A DNA stretch of 64,000 bases from Microcyclospora pomicola (GCA_002786065.1 NHNY01000001.1:1860001-1924000), one strand, 5' to 3'; positions 13,052 to 24,978 are shown, counted from the first letter of the stretch. The notes: generated by a model from the sequence alone, not told the origin. Program-made: numbers and translations.

Positions 13052-14237
13052 GATGTGGTTTGGTGGTGGTGGCAGTGGTCAAGGCGCGGACTGCTGAGCT
13101 GCGACTTCTTCTCCCGCTTCGTTGGATGAGATTGATATGATAATTCTTTCTTTCTTTGGCGTGCTGATACTCACTGAGCCTGAAGGGTAAGGAGACTAAA
13201 CTGTCGATAATTGGACTGTATCCTTGACGATCACAATGTAGCCAGACTGAAATGGTCCCTCAGATGTCCACGTATCGCACTCTTTTATCTGATCGAGAAA
13301 CTTCCAAAGTCCTTCGCGTCAGCGATCTTTCACGAAAATAGAGCAGTCGGCGAATACCTACTATTCCCGTAAAGATCCGGAATAGATATGTAAAGCCACC
13401 GAACAAACCTCAGTAATGTATTACTCGTGATGATCTCACAGCTGGGATCGCATGCGATGGACTTAACGACCCCCCTCACCTCCTAATCTCCATCTCCGTC
13501 TTCGCCTCGTACGAATCAGCGGGAGCAACGCAACACGCAATCTACTTACCTTGCCACTGTGTCTACTGTGTCTGTTGTATCTACCTACTGCCACCTGTAC
13601 CAACAGCATCCACCTTACATACAGCATCTCCCAAGCCTAGAACCATCTACTATCTACCTTATGCAAGAAACATCGGTCCCTGACTCGGCTAGAAGCTTGA
13701 TAGATCTAAGCTATATGCCACGCGAAGGCGAAAGGCTTGTACTGGGATCGTAAGGCTTGTACTGGGATAGCAAGGCTTGTAATGGAGCCTAGGTAAGGTA
13801 TGAGCGCGACTATGAGTCCCGGAAGAAAGGCAAGGCATGGGGCGGAAGATGGTTCTGCCATCCGGTCCGACGGGGACCTGTCTGGGGCCCCGTGTGGGGT
13901 GTGAGACCTGCATGGATGGATCTGCGTGCGTGTGTGTGGGGAAATGAACTATCATGGCGGGGAGAGATACTGTCAGCCTGTCCAGGTTCGGCTTGGAGAT
14001 GATGGGAGGGTACGGTTGCAATGGCAGGATATTGTGTGTGAAATGAGAAGAGATGAAGTGCATTGAAAGCTTGCACGAGGACATTGAGCCGGGCGGTCGT
14101 CTATACATGACCTTTATCGACATGTTAGTTGTCCATATGTACACGCAGATTGTTATTCTATAGATTATGGACTAAGATGCCGACTTTTTGATGTTTTGCT
14201 TCGACATACGAAGAGCTTTGCATGCTTGGTATGTCAT
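13052..14237. other. Intergenic stretch with a short tandem repeat
   Basis: About 1.2 kb upstream of the methyltransferase and downstream of the aspartic protease. It holds a TTTCTTTCTTT pyrimidine run near 13145 and three tandem 20-base units at 13732-13789. A 151-codon minus-strand frame at 13689-14144 is Pro/Ser/His-rich with no domain, and I take it as chance. Confidence 0.5.
13732..13789. repeat. Three tandem copies of a 20-base unit
   Basis: Copies AAGGCTTGTACTGGGATCGT at 13732-13751, AAGGCTTGTACTGGGATAGC at 13752-13771 and a diverged third copy at 13772-13789. Noncoding as far as I can see; probably slippage. Confidence 0.85.
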
Positions 14238-16017
14238 CTACAACATCACCGCCATGCCGAGCACGCCCATGCAGAGAGCGACGCTCATGCTCCACACGGG
14301 AGCCCAGTCCATGCCGGGCATGCTGAGGGCGGAAGCAGCGCCCGTCGAACTGGAGGGGGAGCTGCTGCTGGTATGAGAACTACCGCCCGAGCCTGAGCTG
14401 GTTTTCGAGCTGGAGCTGGAGTCGGAGTCGGAGTCGCTCGAGGCGTCTGTTGCGACGGCATCGGCAGGCTCGGCGGCGGTGCCGGTGGCCTCGCCGAGAG
14501 TGGACTGGGCGGTGCTGACGGAGAAGGTCCCAGTAGGGTCGACGGCCGCAGCGATGGACCAAGTCTGCGCATCCGTGGCGGGCGAATAAGATTCTGAGAT
14601 GGCGCTCGCGATACCGCTGGGGCCAGCCCCGACAGTGACGATCGATGGAGACGAGGTCGAATTGACCGCAGCCTGGGCGATGGAGACCTGGGCGTTGTCG
14701 AGATCGAAAACAACGTACATGCTGCGCAGGACGGCGTCACCGAGGGTCAAAAAGATCTCGCCGGTTCCTCCGTCAGCGCTGACGGGATCGATCATGAAGA
14801 CACAGGTGTCCTCGTCTCCGGACGTGGTATATGGCACCGGCTCGCCCGTACTCGCGTCGTATAGCGGGACGATGAACTCGCGCGCTGGGACGGTAATCTC
14901 GACGGCATTACCGAATTGCAACGTCAGGGAGATGTCGTCGTCTTGATGCGAGCAAGCGCAGGCGCCTGAGCTGTCCACGAAGTCAAAGTATTCCGCAATC
15001 TGATAGTAGAAAGCTTCGGGAACACTCCACGCGGATGAGCCGGTGTCGAGCAAGACCGTAAGAGTGTTCTCGTCGGTGTATGCATCAAATCCGTCCACGC
15101 CGCCTTCGGTGATGGTGCTGGTGTCGCCATTGGCTGTGATGGAGACCCCAGTGACGGTGGTGACAAACTGAGTGACAATCCCGGTGTTCTCAGCTTCGTC
15201 TTCGTTTTCCACATACACGGTAGGAAGACAATTGAGAGTGGCCAGGTTGCCAGTATACTTAGATGTGTCGATGCCGCCGAACAAGATTGTGCCAGACACC
15301 TCGCTCACATCGTTGAGATACACCGAGTATAGCCTGCTCGCGATCACACCCGCATCCACCAGCACTTCGGGCATGTTGGGGTACTCGTCGTCCAGACTGG
15401 ACACGGCCTCGATTGCTGAGTATCCCAACCCCATCAGGCCTAAGCTGTAACCCGTAGTGCTGTTGACATAGTCGGCGAGACCGAATTGTACACCACTGAT
15501 AACCACATCGCCAATGCCTACGAGGTCTTCCGCATACGGTCCGTAGGCGGAGGAACCATCTCCGAACGAGGTGTTGAAGGCTGGCGACGCTTGGACTTCG
15601 TTGTATGTGCTGCTGTCTTTTGGATTGAACGTCCCGCCACGGCAGCTGTATTCGCCCGTGGTGAGGCAGGTCGAGGCAGTCGAGGCATCGAAGTAGAGGT
15701 CTGCAGAACCGGTGTCGAGGATGACGATCTGGTTCTGCGGGGGAGTTCCGACAGTCACTAAAACGTGCGTCTCTGGTCAGCGAAGGTCAAGGCGTGATCA
15801 TGTTGCTCGGGCCGGCCGTACAATTTGCGTAATATGCACCACCCGTGCTATAGGCGGCGATGTCGAAAATATTGGTGGTTACATAACCAGAATCTCTTTT
15901 CACCACTCCGCGAGCAACGCGCGAGTTCTGCCCATTGGCATCACGCTTGGTAATCTGAAGCTCGGGGAGAGCACTGACACCTGCGACCAGCAGGGGCGCC
16001 AGGATTGTCGACTTCAT
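14238..16017 (-). CDS. Secreted GPI-anchored aspartic protease (pepsin family A1)
   Basis: Two exons, 15822-16017 and 14238-15757. The 64-base intron (GTACGG...TTTTAG) has a phase that restores YYANLTVGTPPQNQ. The product has 571 residues. A signal peptide (MKSTILAPLLVAGVSA) is followed by a likely propeptide with the dibasic site VKRD. The first catalytic DTGS is at residues 80-83 and the second, LLDTGSS, at about 303-305, so both lobes are complete. After residue about 440 the chain is a Ser/Thr-rich stalk and ends with small residues and a hydrophobic tail (SMSVALCMGVLGMAVML), the pattern for a GPI anchor. It is therefore yapsin- or SAP-like, acting at the cell wall. No key residue is missing. 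Confidence 0.9.
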
Positions 16018-17730
16018 CGTCGTTGATCTGGCGAGCGTCGAGGTGTAGCAAAGCTCGGGAGATCCGGATGGGGGTTCCTCGCAAGAAAACAGGGGCCAAT
16101 GAGATAATGAGCGGTTCTTTCACCAATATAAGACAAGAGAAGGAATAATGAATGAACAAAACTATGAATGAAAGTATGGAAGAGTGGGTTCAAAGGATGA
16201 AACCTGCATCCATAGACGTCGAGATGTATTCTAGGTCAGGTTCAACGAGAAGGAAGCAGAAGCGGGCCAGGTCGGTCATCCAAGGAGGAGGCGATCCTTA
16301 CTGTTTGCAACTCAGCCGCAGTGCGCTCAGGAGTTGCCGGCGCCATAGCGGAGCTAATAAAGTCAGCACGCGCGTCGACTTTACATGTACTCCGTATATA
16401 AGAGTCTTGAAGATCAATAGGTGTTCAGCGATGAGTCGTGGTGATATTGAGCTTGATCTGGCCATCTATGACCTCGTTCGAGGGAATGTGCATAAGGTCC
16501 CAAAGCTAAGAGTAGGCCAGATGAAACAATATGATGGATGAAGGTCCAATTCCAGTCCACTGGGTCGACACGATGTCACGCATGGCCCATGCCATCTGTT
16601 GCACGTGCAGTGGTATCGACTTGCAGCTGTGACAGTTCTCACGTAGGACATGGCTCGTCCTGTCCTGTCATGTCAAGCCCTGCAGTATTGCCTAATCCCT
16701 CAAGAGGCTTCATGTTACATTGGCGCTTGACGCAACAGCTTCATATCGCTTTTCTGTTGCCGACATGAAAGAACAACGCACGGCGGCGGGATATTGATGG
16801 CATGCCGGGACTTGGCTCACAAAGCTGCAGCATTCGACGTCTACACTGTACCAAGATATGGGTTTCGATGGACTGCTCGTGCAGTCGGTGGACGTTTCGA
16901 AGCCGAAACAGACGTCTAACGTTGAAATAACCTTGTGCTTGTGGCACTTCCATTCGCTTTGCATGCAACATGGAGATACTGCAGTCAACCGAGACAGGGA
17001 TCATGGCCAGTGTGTCGCCGATCCCCATCCACGGTCTGTCCTGAACAGTGCTCAGAATTCCAGATGCTTGCTCGGCCTGGTCCAGTTTTTTCAAGGCGTT
17101 GAAATACACGACACGCTGCGTAGGTAGCTTCTGTTCGATTGGAAATTGCATCTTGACGTGCCACTTCCTGGCATACATGGACGATGTTACTGATTCAATA
17201 GAGTGGCCTGTCTGCATACCGAGGTGGATGGTCTCTGGTGGGTATCTTATAGGCTTATCGTGGGCCATACAGTGACAATGTATTGATAACCGTCGCATGC
17301 CCTGTCATAACGCGACATGTATCTCGCTCGACCGACGTCATGGCCTGGTACTATTGTTCTCCAGGAAGAGAGACGACTCCCTTCTGTTTCTCGCCATTCA
17401 TCACAGGCCGAACTAGCACGATGATCATCACGTTCACATGTCGGCAAACACTCGTATTGTCAAGCGTCGGACAATAACAGAGGTGTCCCCAATGATGACT
17501 CTATTGTCGATGCGGGGTGCGCATGTGCAGCATCAAAAGGTCCAGGTAACTTCTCGTGAATGTCGCAAACGCGCTTCTACACCTTCATGACAATCAACAC
17601 TCTTTGCAACTTTCCACCACGTCTCTCTTTCATCCTTCCACGCATTCCAATTTTCCTTTGAATACATCGCTTCTGTTCTTCTGATCAACTTTCCACACAT
17701 CCAACTTATTTAGCTCAACCCTCGATCATC
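16018..17730. other. Intergenic stretch, two weak coding candidates
   Basis: About 1.7 kb between divergent starts. A TATATAAG at 16395-16402 (plus strand) is followed at 16431-16541 by a 36-codon frame (MSRGDIELDLAIYDLV...). On the minus strand 16741-17298 is open for 185 codons from an ATG, but shows no domain, signal peptide or splice context. Neither is strong enough to call a gene. Confidence 0.4.
16395..16402 (+). promoter_or_regulatory. TATATAAG element without an assigned gene
   Basis: A good TATA match (CCGTATATAAGAG) lies 36 bases upstream of an ATG that opens a 36-codon frame on the same strand. It could be a chance match or the promoter of an untranslated or very small product. 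Confidence 0.3.
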
Positions 17731-19284
17731 ATGGTTGCGACGCGTAAAAGCATTCCGCATGGCAGCAACGCCAGCGACGAGCTTGCCAATATCCAGGACC
17801 CAAAGGCGCAGGCAGTCCTGAAAGCTCTTCAGATCAATGCTGGAGAGCGGCTGTGTGGTGCACAGGTGCTGGGGAAGCGCAAGTCGGACGCAAAATGCGA
17901 AACATACACCTACAATGGCGCAACATACGAAATCGATCAGAACACCATGGCGGAATGGGTCGAGAAGTCGAGAAAGAAGAGGAAGCTGGAGAACGAGGGT
18001 GCATCTATGTCGCCGGCTCCTCGGGTAGAGAAGGAGAGGGAGGAGCAGACAGCAAAGGAGACCAATAAGAAAAGGAAGCGGGACGAGAATGAGAGAAGTG
18101 TCGAGGATGTCGGGGTCGTTGAGGATGTTGAGGAGACCGAACGACCAGTCAAAAACATTAGGAAGGGGACGCGGGACCAGGAAGATGGGGCAGTCGAGGC
18201 TGTCGAGGGAATGGAGCGACCAGCGAAGGTCAGGAAGATGAGAGACACTCCGTGTATGGATGATAACTCCTCACCAGCGGCAACAACCCCTCAGCCACCC
18301 CACCAAGCCTCCACGCGTAGATACCGGCGTCCAGTTGTCGAAGATGAAGACAATGTGGAAGATGCAGAGATCACGCAGGACGCAGCCGATGAGATACACT
18401 ATGCAGCTGTGAAGAGTGCTTCGCCTCAACGATCTTGCACAGAGGACGTGATACACTACACGCCTCCAGCCAAGAAGTCACGACGCGAAGAGAAAGACGT
18501 AGCTGAGACTGCGGAACAGAGCAAGATTGCGAAGAAGCAGTCTCGGACCAAGAATGTCACGGACAACGTGGGCCAGAGCAAGACTTCGAGGAAGCAGTCT
18601 CGAATCGAGAACGTCCCCGACCACGCAGCGAACGACATAAAGAGTGCTCGAAAATTTACCAAACACCTAACTCGGGGCACTCGTCCGACAGACGGAATCA
18701 CCACCACCACATCGGTGAACAAGAAAGCTGCCGCAATACAGACTCCTTCTGCGGAAATCACCGCCAAGGTGCAGCGTGCGAGTGCCATGGATTGCTTGCG
18801 CAACTTGCACAAGATGAGCAAGGCCAACAGCAGAGTTTACGCCATTATAGCCAAAGCGCGAGCATTGAAGGCCAAGCTTCATCTTCCCTTCACCAAAAAT
18901 CGTAAATCAGCTGCGCAGGCAGTCTTATCGCCGCCCACCTCTTGCGAGCCCAGCTCCATCGCTGCACTGAACACGAGTCCAGAGATCCCAGACTCCGATC
19001 CGGCAGGACCAGATCGCAGCACCGCCACTCTGCCAGCAAGCCCCATTACCACAGCATCATCAACGAGCGCGACTCCGCAGACTGTTGCGTCCGCACCACC
19101 GTCAACCAGAAAAGACGGTGATTCACTTCGCTGGCGTGCCAAAGTCAACGACAGCTACAATGCTGCCGGCGACATCTATCGCCACAAGCGTCCGGACAAG
19201 AGCCCGCGGGATCGACGTCGTCGCCGTCGTCACGAAGAGGCGGTGGTCATGAGCTGGAAGTTCCACGAAAACTATTTCGCGTAG
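17731..19284 (+). CDS. Basic, low-complexity protein, probably nuclear; unknown function
   Basis: Single exon, 517 residues, with ATG in CATCATGG context after a pyrimidine-rich leader. I do not recognise the family. A short folded-looking N-terminal part (residues about 35-75, with LCGAQVLGKRKSDAKCE and YNGATYEIDQNTMAEWVEK) precedes long charged disorder. Clusters such as KSRKKRKLE and NKKRKRDE are classic nuclear localisation signals. Two related copies of a short unit occur near residues 265-300 (SKIAKKQSRTKNVTDN and SKTSRKQSRIENVPDH). A second more ordered helix (MDCLRNLHKMSKANSRVYAI) lies near residue 355. The C terminus is Arg-rich then WKFHENYFA. A chromatin or RNA-associated role is only a guess. 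Confidence 0.7.
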   Translation: MVATRKSIPHGSNASDELANIQDPKAQAVLKALQINAGERLCGAQVLGKRKSDAKCETYTYNGATYEIDQNTMAEWVEKSRKKRKLENEGASMSPAPRVEKEREEQTAKETNKKRKRDENERSVEDVGVVEDVEETERPVKNIRKGTRDQEDGAVEAVEGMERPAKVRKMRDTPCMDDNSSPAATTPQPPHQASTRRYRRPVVEDEDNVEDAEITQDAADEIHYAAVKSASPQRSCTEDVIHYTPPAKKSRREEKDVAETAEQSKIAKKQSRTKNVTDNVGQSKTSRKQSRIENVPDHAANDIKSARKFTKHLTRGTRPTDGITTTTSVNKKAAAIQTPSAEITAKVQRASAMDCLRNLHKMSKANSRVYAIIAKARALKAKLHLPFTKNRKSAAQAVLSPPTSCEPSSIAALNTSPEIPDSDPAGPDRSTATLPASPITTASSTSATPQTVASAPPSTRKDGDSLRWRAKVNDSYNAAGDIYRHKRPDKSPRDRRRRRRHEEAVVMSWKFHENYFA

Positions 19285-20830
19285 GTCATAAGGATGATCA
19301 CAAGCTGAAAATCATCCGAAGAGACTCTGTTCTGGATGGCCAAAAACATTGGTCGTGCGTTTGCCGCGACTGCTTCTTGATATACCCCTGCTGCGCTGAA
19401 CAAGCCGCATTGTTTCTGAGCTGGAGACTTTCCTGGGATTTGGGGTTTCTTTTGTTTCATAATCAGGTCAGGTCTGATCACGGCGGCACTGGGACACAGC
19501 GCCAGCCCTATGACGGGGGATCGCTCAGGAAGCAGGGAAGTTCACAATGAATGAAGTGGGTCTGGATCGACGCTTGACGCTTGACGCTTAACGCTTTTGT
19601 AATGAACTGAAGATCTGACGAACAAAAGACATGCAGCATTACCTTTTATTCCTTGGTTTCCTTACCTGCCTTGTAGGCTGTAGCCCAGGGCAATGCCCAC
19701 GCTCTTTGTCATGTCGCACGCTCCTTATTCCCACTCCATTTTGAATCTTGGGTCGGTATGGAAGCTTTGCAGGTCAATTGTGACTGCGTACAGTTCCAAC
19801 CTTTGTGAGATGATTGTCCTTGAATGAAATGCCTGGGCATTGTCTTCTGACACCCTGTTGGCAGACTGCACTGCCCTGGACAGATCGCCGGCGAGTCCCC
19901 TGCTAGGCTCCGGCATGCTGAGTAGTAGTGATCTACAAAGATGTAGCGTCAGCCACGAGTGAAACATTGTATCATAGGAAGAATGGGAAAATTTCAAGTT
20001 GCGCAAGATGCATCATGATTATCACGATCAATCGTAAGATGACAGGCGCACCGTTGCAGGTCTGACGTCGCGATCGTGATGCCGAACGGGATTGTTATGA
20101 AACGTCGTCGGGATTGCTGCAGCCGCCAAGCGAAATTGCCCAGATTAGATTCCGACCGCTACCGTCCTTTGCGATGCCCACGTGAGCGATGGTCGTACTC
20201 GGACATCTCTGAGATAGTCAATATCTTTCGCTTCTCTTCAATCATCTTTTGCTTCAGCCACGGGAAATATTCCTGATGTGGGGCGCTGCTCGACGGATTA
20301 CTGTACTGCGCATTCTGCAGAGTGAATCATGCCTTATCAGGATTTCACCAACGTTCGGGGATTATCCTTGACTCAAGGAACCCCGATACGGACCCGTTGC
20401 AGCGTTAGCCAGGGTTCTATTTCGGATCACGACAGGATCGTCGGATAGCGATCCCTCGACGGCAGCCAAGCCACAGGATCTCACCTCCTCGTACTGTAGA
20501 AGGCCAGATCCGGGAGCTCAGCTGAGATATTCCGGCTACTGTAAGCCGCAGCCGTTGGCCTACTCGGACAGGGTTCCCCTCCATACCGCAACCAGCGCAC
20601 AGCATGTTTGTCTTTGTGAGGCCCGCCGCATTATTCCTCAACGGCTGTCACCTCACTCTTGCAGCTTGCTGGACCTTGTCTTTGCATCTGCTTTGCTCTG
20701 CTCCGGCTGCATCGACTTTCTGCTAGCGGACCTCCAGTCTTTCGCGACACGAGATCGCATTGCTGCGGCCAGCTGCGACTCATCCGGCCTGCGATAAGGG
20801 ATCAGTGTGCATGCCAGGACGCCTGCGACG
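19285..20830. other. Intergenic stretch with a possible spliced minus-strand gene
   Basis: About 1.5 kb. On the minus strand 19725-19932 looks like a terminal coding exon: it follows a branch point and acceptor (GGCTGACGCTACATCTTTGTAG) and encodes a charged 68-residue C terminus ending FHTDPRFKMEWE. A possible upstream exon at about 20163-20276 encodes an EYFPWLKQKMIEEKRK-like stretch and joins in phase 2 through a 230-base intron. A start codon is not resolved, so I leave this as a candidate. Nothing else stands out. Confidence 0.4.
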
Positions 20831-22261
20831 ATGGACGTAGGCCCACTCGAGCTCCGGGAGGCACAAGGGCGGCCTGATTTGGCGAGCTTGCTCAGCAAGC
20901 TCGCCCAGACGACGAGCTCGACGACAACGACAGATGCCACCTCAGCGTCCACATCGAGCACATCAACCACTTCGACGTCAGGTACGACTTCAGACACGAG
21001 CCGTACGGCGCAGACGGCTACTAGCACCACCTCCACAAGTGAAGACACCTCGACATCTGCGACAACTAAAACCACAGCCGCTGCGCAGAGTGACTCGACA
21101 TCCACTACTAGTGCCACTACCGACAATTCCACGTCCTCCGAATCTGAAAGCGCATCGAACACAGACACTTCCGGTGCAACATCCGCGACCGGATTGAGTA
21201 CGCTGTCGACGAGTACAGCTGGCGCATCAACTTCGCAGACGACAATCGCCTCGTCAAGTGGCGCGGATGGATCCGATTCTGCATCGGCGACCAGTGGTGT
21301 CCCTCTCGTTCCCGTCAGTGCTGCCCATCACTCTGGAATGTCCTCCGGGGCAATCGCCGCCGCAGTAGTTGTGCCCGTTCTATTCGCTCTTCTTGCGCTC
21401 CTGCTTGCTTTGCTCTGTCTTCGCCGCCGGTCACGAAACGGACCCAATCGGACGGGCAGCGGACTGCCTTTCCTGGGTGCAGCGCGAGAGAAGCAAGCAG
21501 GAGGTGCGGATCGTGAACCCGGGCCTGACGGACTCCCAATGGCCACAACAGCCTCAAGTACGGAGCGTATTCATACTTACCTTGCCGGTCTCGGGACATC
21601 CCTAGGAGGATCCACTCGCGCAGACAGCGAAGAGTACCGCTATTCGCATGGAGACAGCTTAGACAACTCGCCTATCGAGCGTTCCTTGGAGAAAGCTTTC
21701 GATATAGGGCCCGCCGCCGTCCCGAACACGACGGGACAATCTAGAGCGCCACCTCCTGGTGGGTTCACTGCGGGTTTAGTCTCCAGATACTCGGCCGCGT
21801 TCGACCATAACGATGATGGAGTGAACAAGGCACTGGAAAACACAGAGCAGCCTTCGCCATTCAATGATCCAAACTCGCTTTTCGGACCGCCGGCCTCTGG
21901 ATCCTCTCCGAATAATCTCGCGGTCGCCGCCGCCGCTGAGCGCCCAGGCACAAACGCTAGCAACCGCTCCATCACTTCCACCCTCTATTCCGACGCCGCC
22001 TCTATCCACGACGCCCAAACCGCCCAAATAAGCACCGTTCCGGCCGCGCGAATGAGTACCGCGAGCATCGTCGAGAACACCACCCCGCGACCGTTGAGCG
22101 TCCAAATCCGCCACGTCGACAGCTCCGTGGGAGGACCCTTCGGCGACCCTGCCTCAGCGGTCAGCAGCATGCACTCCGCTAAGAGTTCCCTTTCGGAGCC
22201 CGGTGTGAGTCGGACGGGCAGTGTCAATAGTGGCGTGAGCGCGCTGCATCCACAGTCATGA
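20831..22261 (+). CDS. Ser/Thr-rich single-span membrane protein, wall-sensor-like architecture
   Basis: Taken from ATG 20831 the product has 476 residues. Residues about 26-160 are almost only Ser, Thr, Ala and Asp, as in heavily O-mannosylated stalks. A hydrophobic span follows (residues about 173-196, AIAAAVVVPVLFALLALLLA) and then a basic stop-transfer sequence LRRRSRN and a long cytosolic tail of about 275 residues. The order is that of Mid2/Wsc-type cell-wall stress sensors, but no WSC or other Cys-rich domain is present. There is no signal peptide at this start. A 40-codon signal-like frame opens at ATG 20604 in another frame, so an upstream exon may be missing; I could not find a clean donor. 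Function unknown. Confidence 0.7.
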   Translation: MDVGPLELREAQGRPDLASLLSKLAQTTSSTTTTDATSASTSSTSTTSTSGTTSDTSRTAQTATSTTSTSEDTSTSATTKTTAAAQSDSTSTTSATTDNSTSSESESASNTDTSGATSATGLSTLSTSTAGASTSQTTIASSSGADGSDSASATSGVPLVPVSAAHHSGMSSGAIAAAVVVPVLFALLALLLALLCLRRRSRNGPNRTGSGLPFLGAAREKQAGGADREPGPDGLPMATTASSTERIHTYLAGLGTSLGGSTRADSEEYRYSHGDSLDNSPIERSLEKAFDIGPAAVPNTTGQSRAPPPGGFTAGLVSRYSAAFDHNDDGVNKALENTEQPSPFNDPNSLFGPPASGSSPNNLAVAAAAERPGTNASNRSITSTLYSDAASIHDAQTAQISTVPAARMSTASIVENTTPRPLSVQIRHVDSSVGGPFGDPASAVSSMHSAKSSLSEPGVSRTGSVNSGVSALHPQS

Positions 22262-24978
22262 GTGTTAGTTTGAGATATCTTCATGACACGCGCGCGAGGA
22301 TTTCACAGGAACGTGCATAGATTTAACGACCGAGCTGCAGCGCCCCATTTGACGGCGGGTTAGCGAGTTATAGATCGCTTGATATCGTATTCGCGCTTTC
22401 GAGCGCTTAATGACTACCATTTCTCCGTCCATGTCCCCGTGTCTCTTGCTGTCTTGTCAAGTCCGCCGAACCACGCTCGCGTGTAAAGACCCGGCTTCTC
22501 ACGATGCTCCGCATGCGGCCCCTTTACGAGCGCAGCGCGTATAGCTCCATCCCCATCCCAAGCCCCGAATCCCGCTTGACACACGTGGCGAACAACATGC
22601 CCCTGGCCTTACCATCCGCACTCTAGCCGCTTTTGCGAGTCCTCTACCCACTTCTCTCAAGCCACCTACTCTGCAATCCATGCTTGTTCCCACGATTCTC
22701 CAACTACCCACCGCCGTCATGCTTGCTTCCCTGCCTGCTTGTCGTCCATCCAGCTGCCAGGCTTCTCTCTCATACTGTATACCCCTTGCGTGATCCCGAC
22801 GCGTATCCCCACCTTCTCGCAAGGAACCGTCATGCTAAGGCAACTATCTGTGATTCCTGCTCTTTCGACGTCCCAGGCTGAGTCTTCACGCTCCATGCTG
22901 AGGTTCGCGGGCCTAGTGGAGGGACTGCGGCTCGGTGAGGTAGTGCGCGTTCGAAGAGTTAAACTTGAATGGCTGGGGAGGTCCTGACGTGTAGGTGGGC
23001 ACATTCCACGCGTCTTCACGCGGTCGTGTCATATGCCGAGCGTTGGTCCGGGAAGTGTAGGTCTATTGATCGGTCAAGGAGTTTAGGACGCGACGTTTCT
23101 TCTTTGTCCCTGGAGTGGAGAGACATAGGTTCATGCTCGAGTGTCTTCGTTTCTCTTGTGGTGGCGAATGTGTTGGCTTTCGCGAGGCAGGCTGCTGAGT
23201 TGCTGGATGAAGCGGATTCCGATCTTCTCATGAAGGTGTATCATCGTGGATAGTACCAGCCTGTGGTTCGAGGCTATCTCGTGTCGGATTTGTAGAGCTG
23301 CTGCTCGTCTAGATCGTCAAGGGAAGTCGATCTCACTGTGTCGAGACTATTCTGGGTCTTTCTTTGCAAAGCTGCTGCTCGTCTAACTCGTCACGGATAG
23401 CAATTTGCCCGGCCTTGTGGCGTTACGAGACTTGTTCAAGCACAGCGTCACAGAGGGTGGAGAGCTTTCCACTCTCTCATTCATGGTCTCGCTACTGAGG
23501 CTGCGTATCTGTTGCTTGAATAGTGAGCTGGGGAGATCGACGCGCATCGACCAGTTGTAGTGAACGATGAAATGACCCGCCTGAACGCTGCAAGTCTCTA
23601 GCTCGTGCGTTCGACTATCTTGTGCTAGGCTGGCGTATCAGGGTTTTGTCTACAGCTCCTTGTCTTCTCAATGGGGATTGACCGTTGGAGCCTCCGAGCA
23701 TGGATAAAGCCGCAAAGCGCGTTGTTGTGATCGTTTCAATTGAGTCAAGTACAGACTGTGAACTCTTTTCCATTTCTTTGTCTCCATGGGCTTTTGTGTA
23801 TCGAGGAGGGACGTGATGCGTACATATCGTTGCCATAGGGGCTGTCTTGTCTTGGAGGGAGGAATGGGACTCGGTGCGTAAGGTCTACCATGTTGGCTGA
23901 GGGTCTTGTATATCGTGATATCGGTGGAAAGGCTGAAGCTGTTGGATTTGAGCTGCTGGATCTGGGCTGGCAGGGGTATATGTGCTACTCGGTGGACGTA
24001 TGGCCTGTGTTTTCGAGCGTAACCTATCTCCTCTCTCTGTTGGTGTCTGGAAACTCAGATGGTCAGTCCCACTCCCTGAGAACGCTTTACCCTCATTCTG
24101 CCGTCGACTCACTCGGTACCGACTGCATGAAAGCCGAGGAATTGAGCTCAAGCAGCGCTCGCTTTTAGGCTACATCGCGTAAGTAATGAGTTCGGATGCT
24201 ACAGGGAGATGAAGAATTCTCGACAGATTGGAGTCACCAAATGTAGACACTTTATTGGATTCGAGCAACCTATTGGCCTCTTTCTTGTCGCGTCTGATAT
24301 GGACAACCCTGTGGGTTCTTGACGTGAGTAACGCGCCCAGTAGATTCACTTCCTTGACAGGGGCTGTGCAGCGTGCTATGGATCATCTACAGCCGCGTGT
24401 TGGCGGAGGTCACTATCGAACACGGAGGGCAAGAGCACAGAATACCGTTCAGTCTTCGCGTGTCAAGCTCTTTGGAACACTGTATAGGGGGAACGCTTTG
24501 ATTCTGAGTGCTGTAGAAGGTCCTGAATAGGGGCTACTGACTTGGAACAATCAGGACCCCTTGTCAAGAATGATGAAAGTGCTACGGCTGCAACAAACTC
24601 ACCCCCCAGGCTCTGCCAAGCTCTCACCACGAACCTCAGGCACAAGTGAACTTTGCTCTCGTCAGCAGACCATCCTCGCTACCTGCCGGGCCGGCGTTTA
24701 GTTCCATTACGTACTGGTCCAAGCGTCTCGAGCAACTACATCAATTTTCTCCTTCTGCTTTCCCTTCCTCTTTCCTTCTTTTCTCTCCTCAGCCGGGGCT
24801 TTCGTCTCAGTGCAGGGGCAGTACCCACAGCAGTGAAGATTTTTCTGAGCTTGGGTTATTGCTGGTTGAAAACTATCTCGACCAAGCTTCTGTTGGGCTA
24901 CGGCTCGACAGGGAATTTTTGGAACCCTTCTTGGGGTCCTTCATTGGACTTCCTTCATCATCCTTTTCATCATGCTAG
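22262..24978. other. Gene-poor stretch, left part of the island
   Basis: About 2.7 kb with no supported gene. GC stays near 50%, so it is not the AT-rich product of heavy repeat-induced point mutation. A 73-codon minus-strand frame at 23615-23836 (ATG start, charged, no domain) is the most protein-like piece but has no other support. A direct repeat of about 27 bases occurs at 23296 and 23370. Confidence 0.5.
23296..23396. repeat. Direct repeat of about 27 bases, 74 bases apart
   Basis: AGCTGCTGCTCGTCTAGATC at 23296 and AGCTGCTGCTCGTCTAACTC at 23370, with flanks that also align loosely. Noncoding context. Confidence 0.7.

Noticed and set aside
12156-13097. 313-codon plus-strand frame antisense to the methyltransferase
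   Set aside because: Pro/His/Leu/Arg-rich shadow created by codon bias; the minus strand has SAM-binding and family motifs and a good intron.
16741-17298. 185-codon minus-strand frame with ATG
   Set aside because: No domain, signal peptide, promoter or splice context; a frame of this length can occur by chance in a window this size. Kept only as a note in the intergenic entry.
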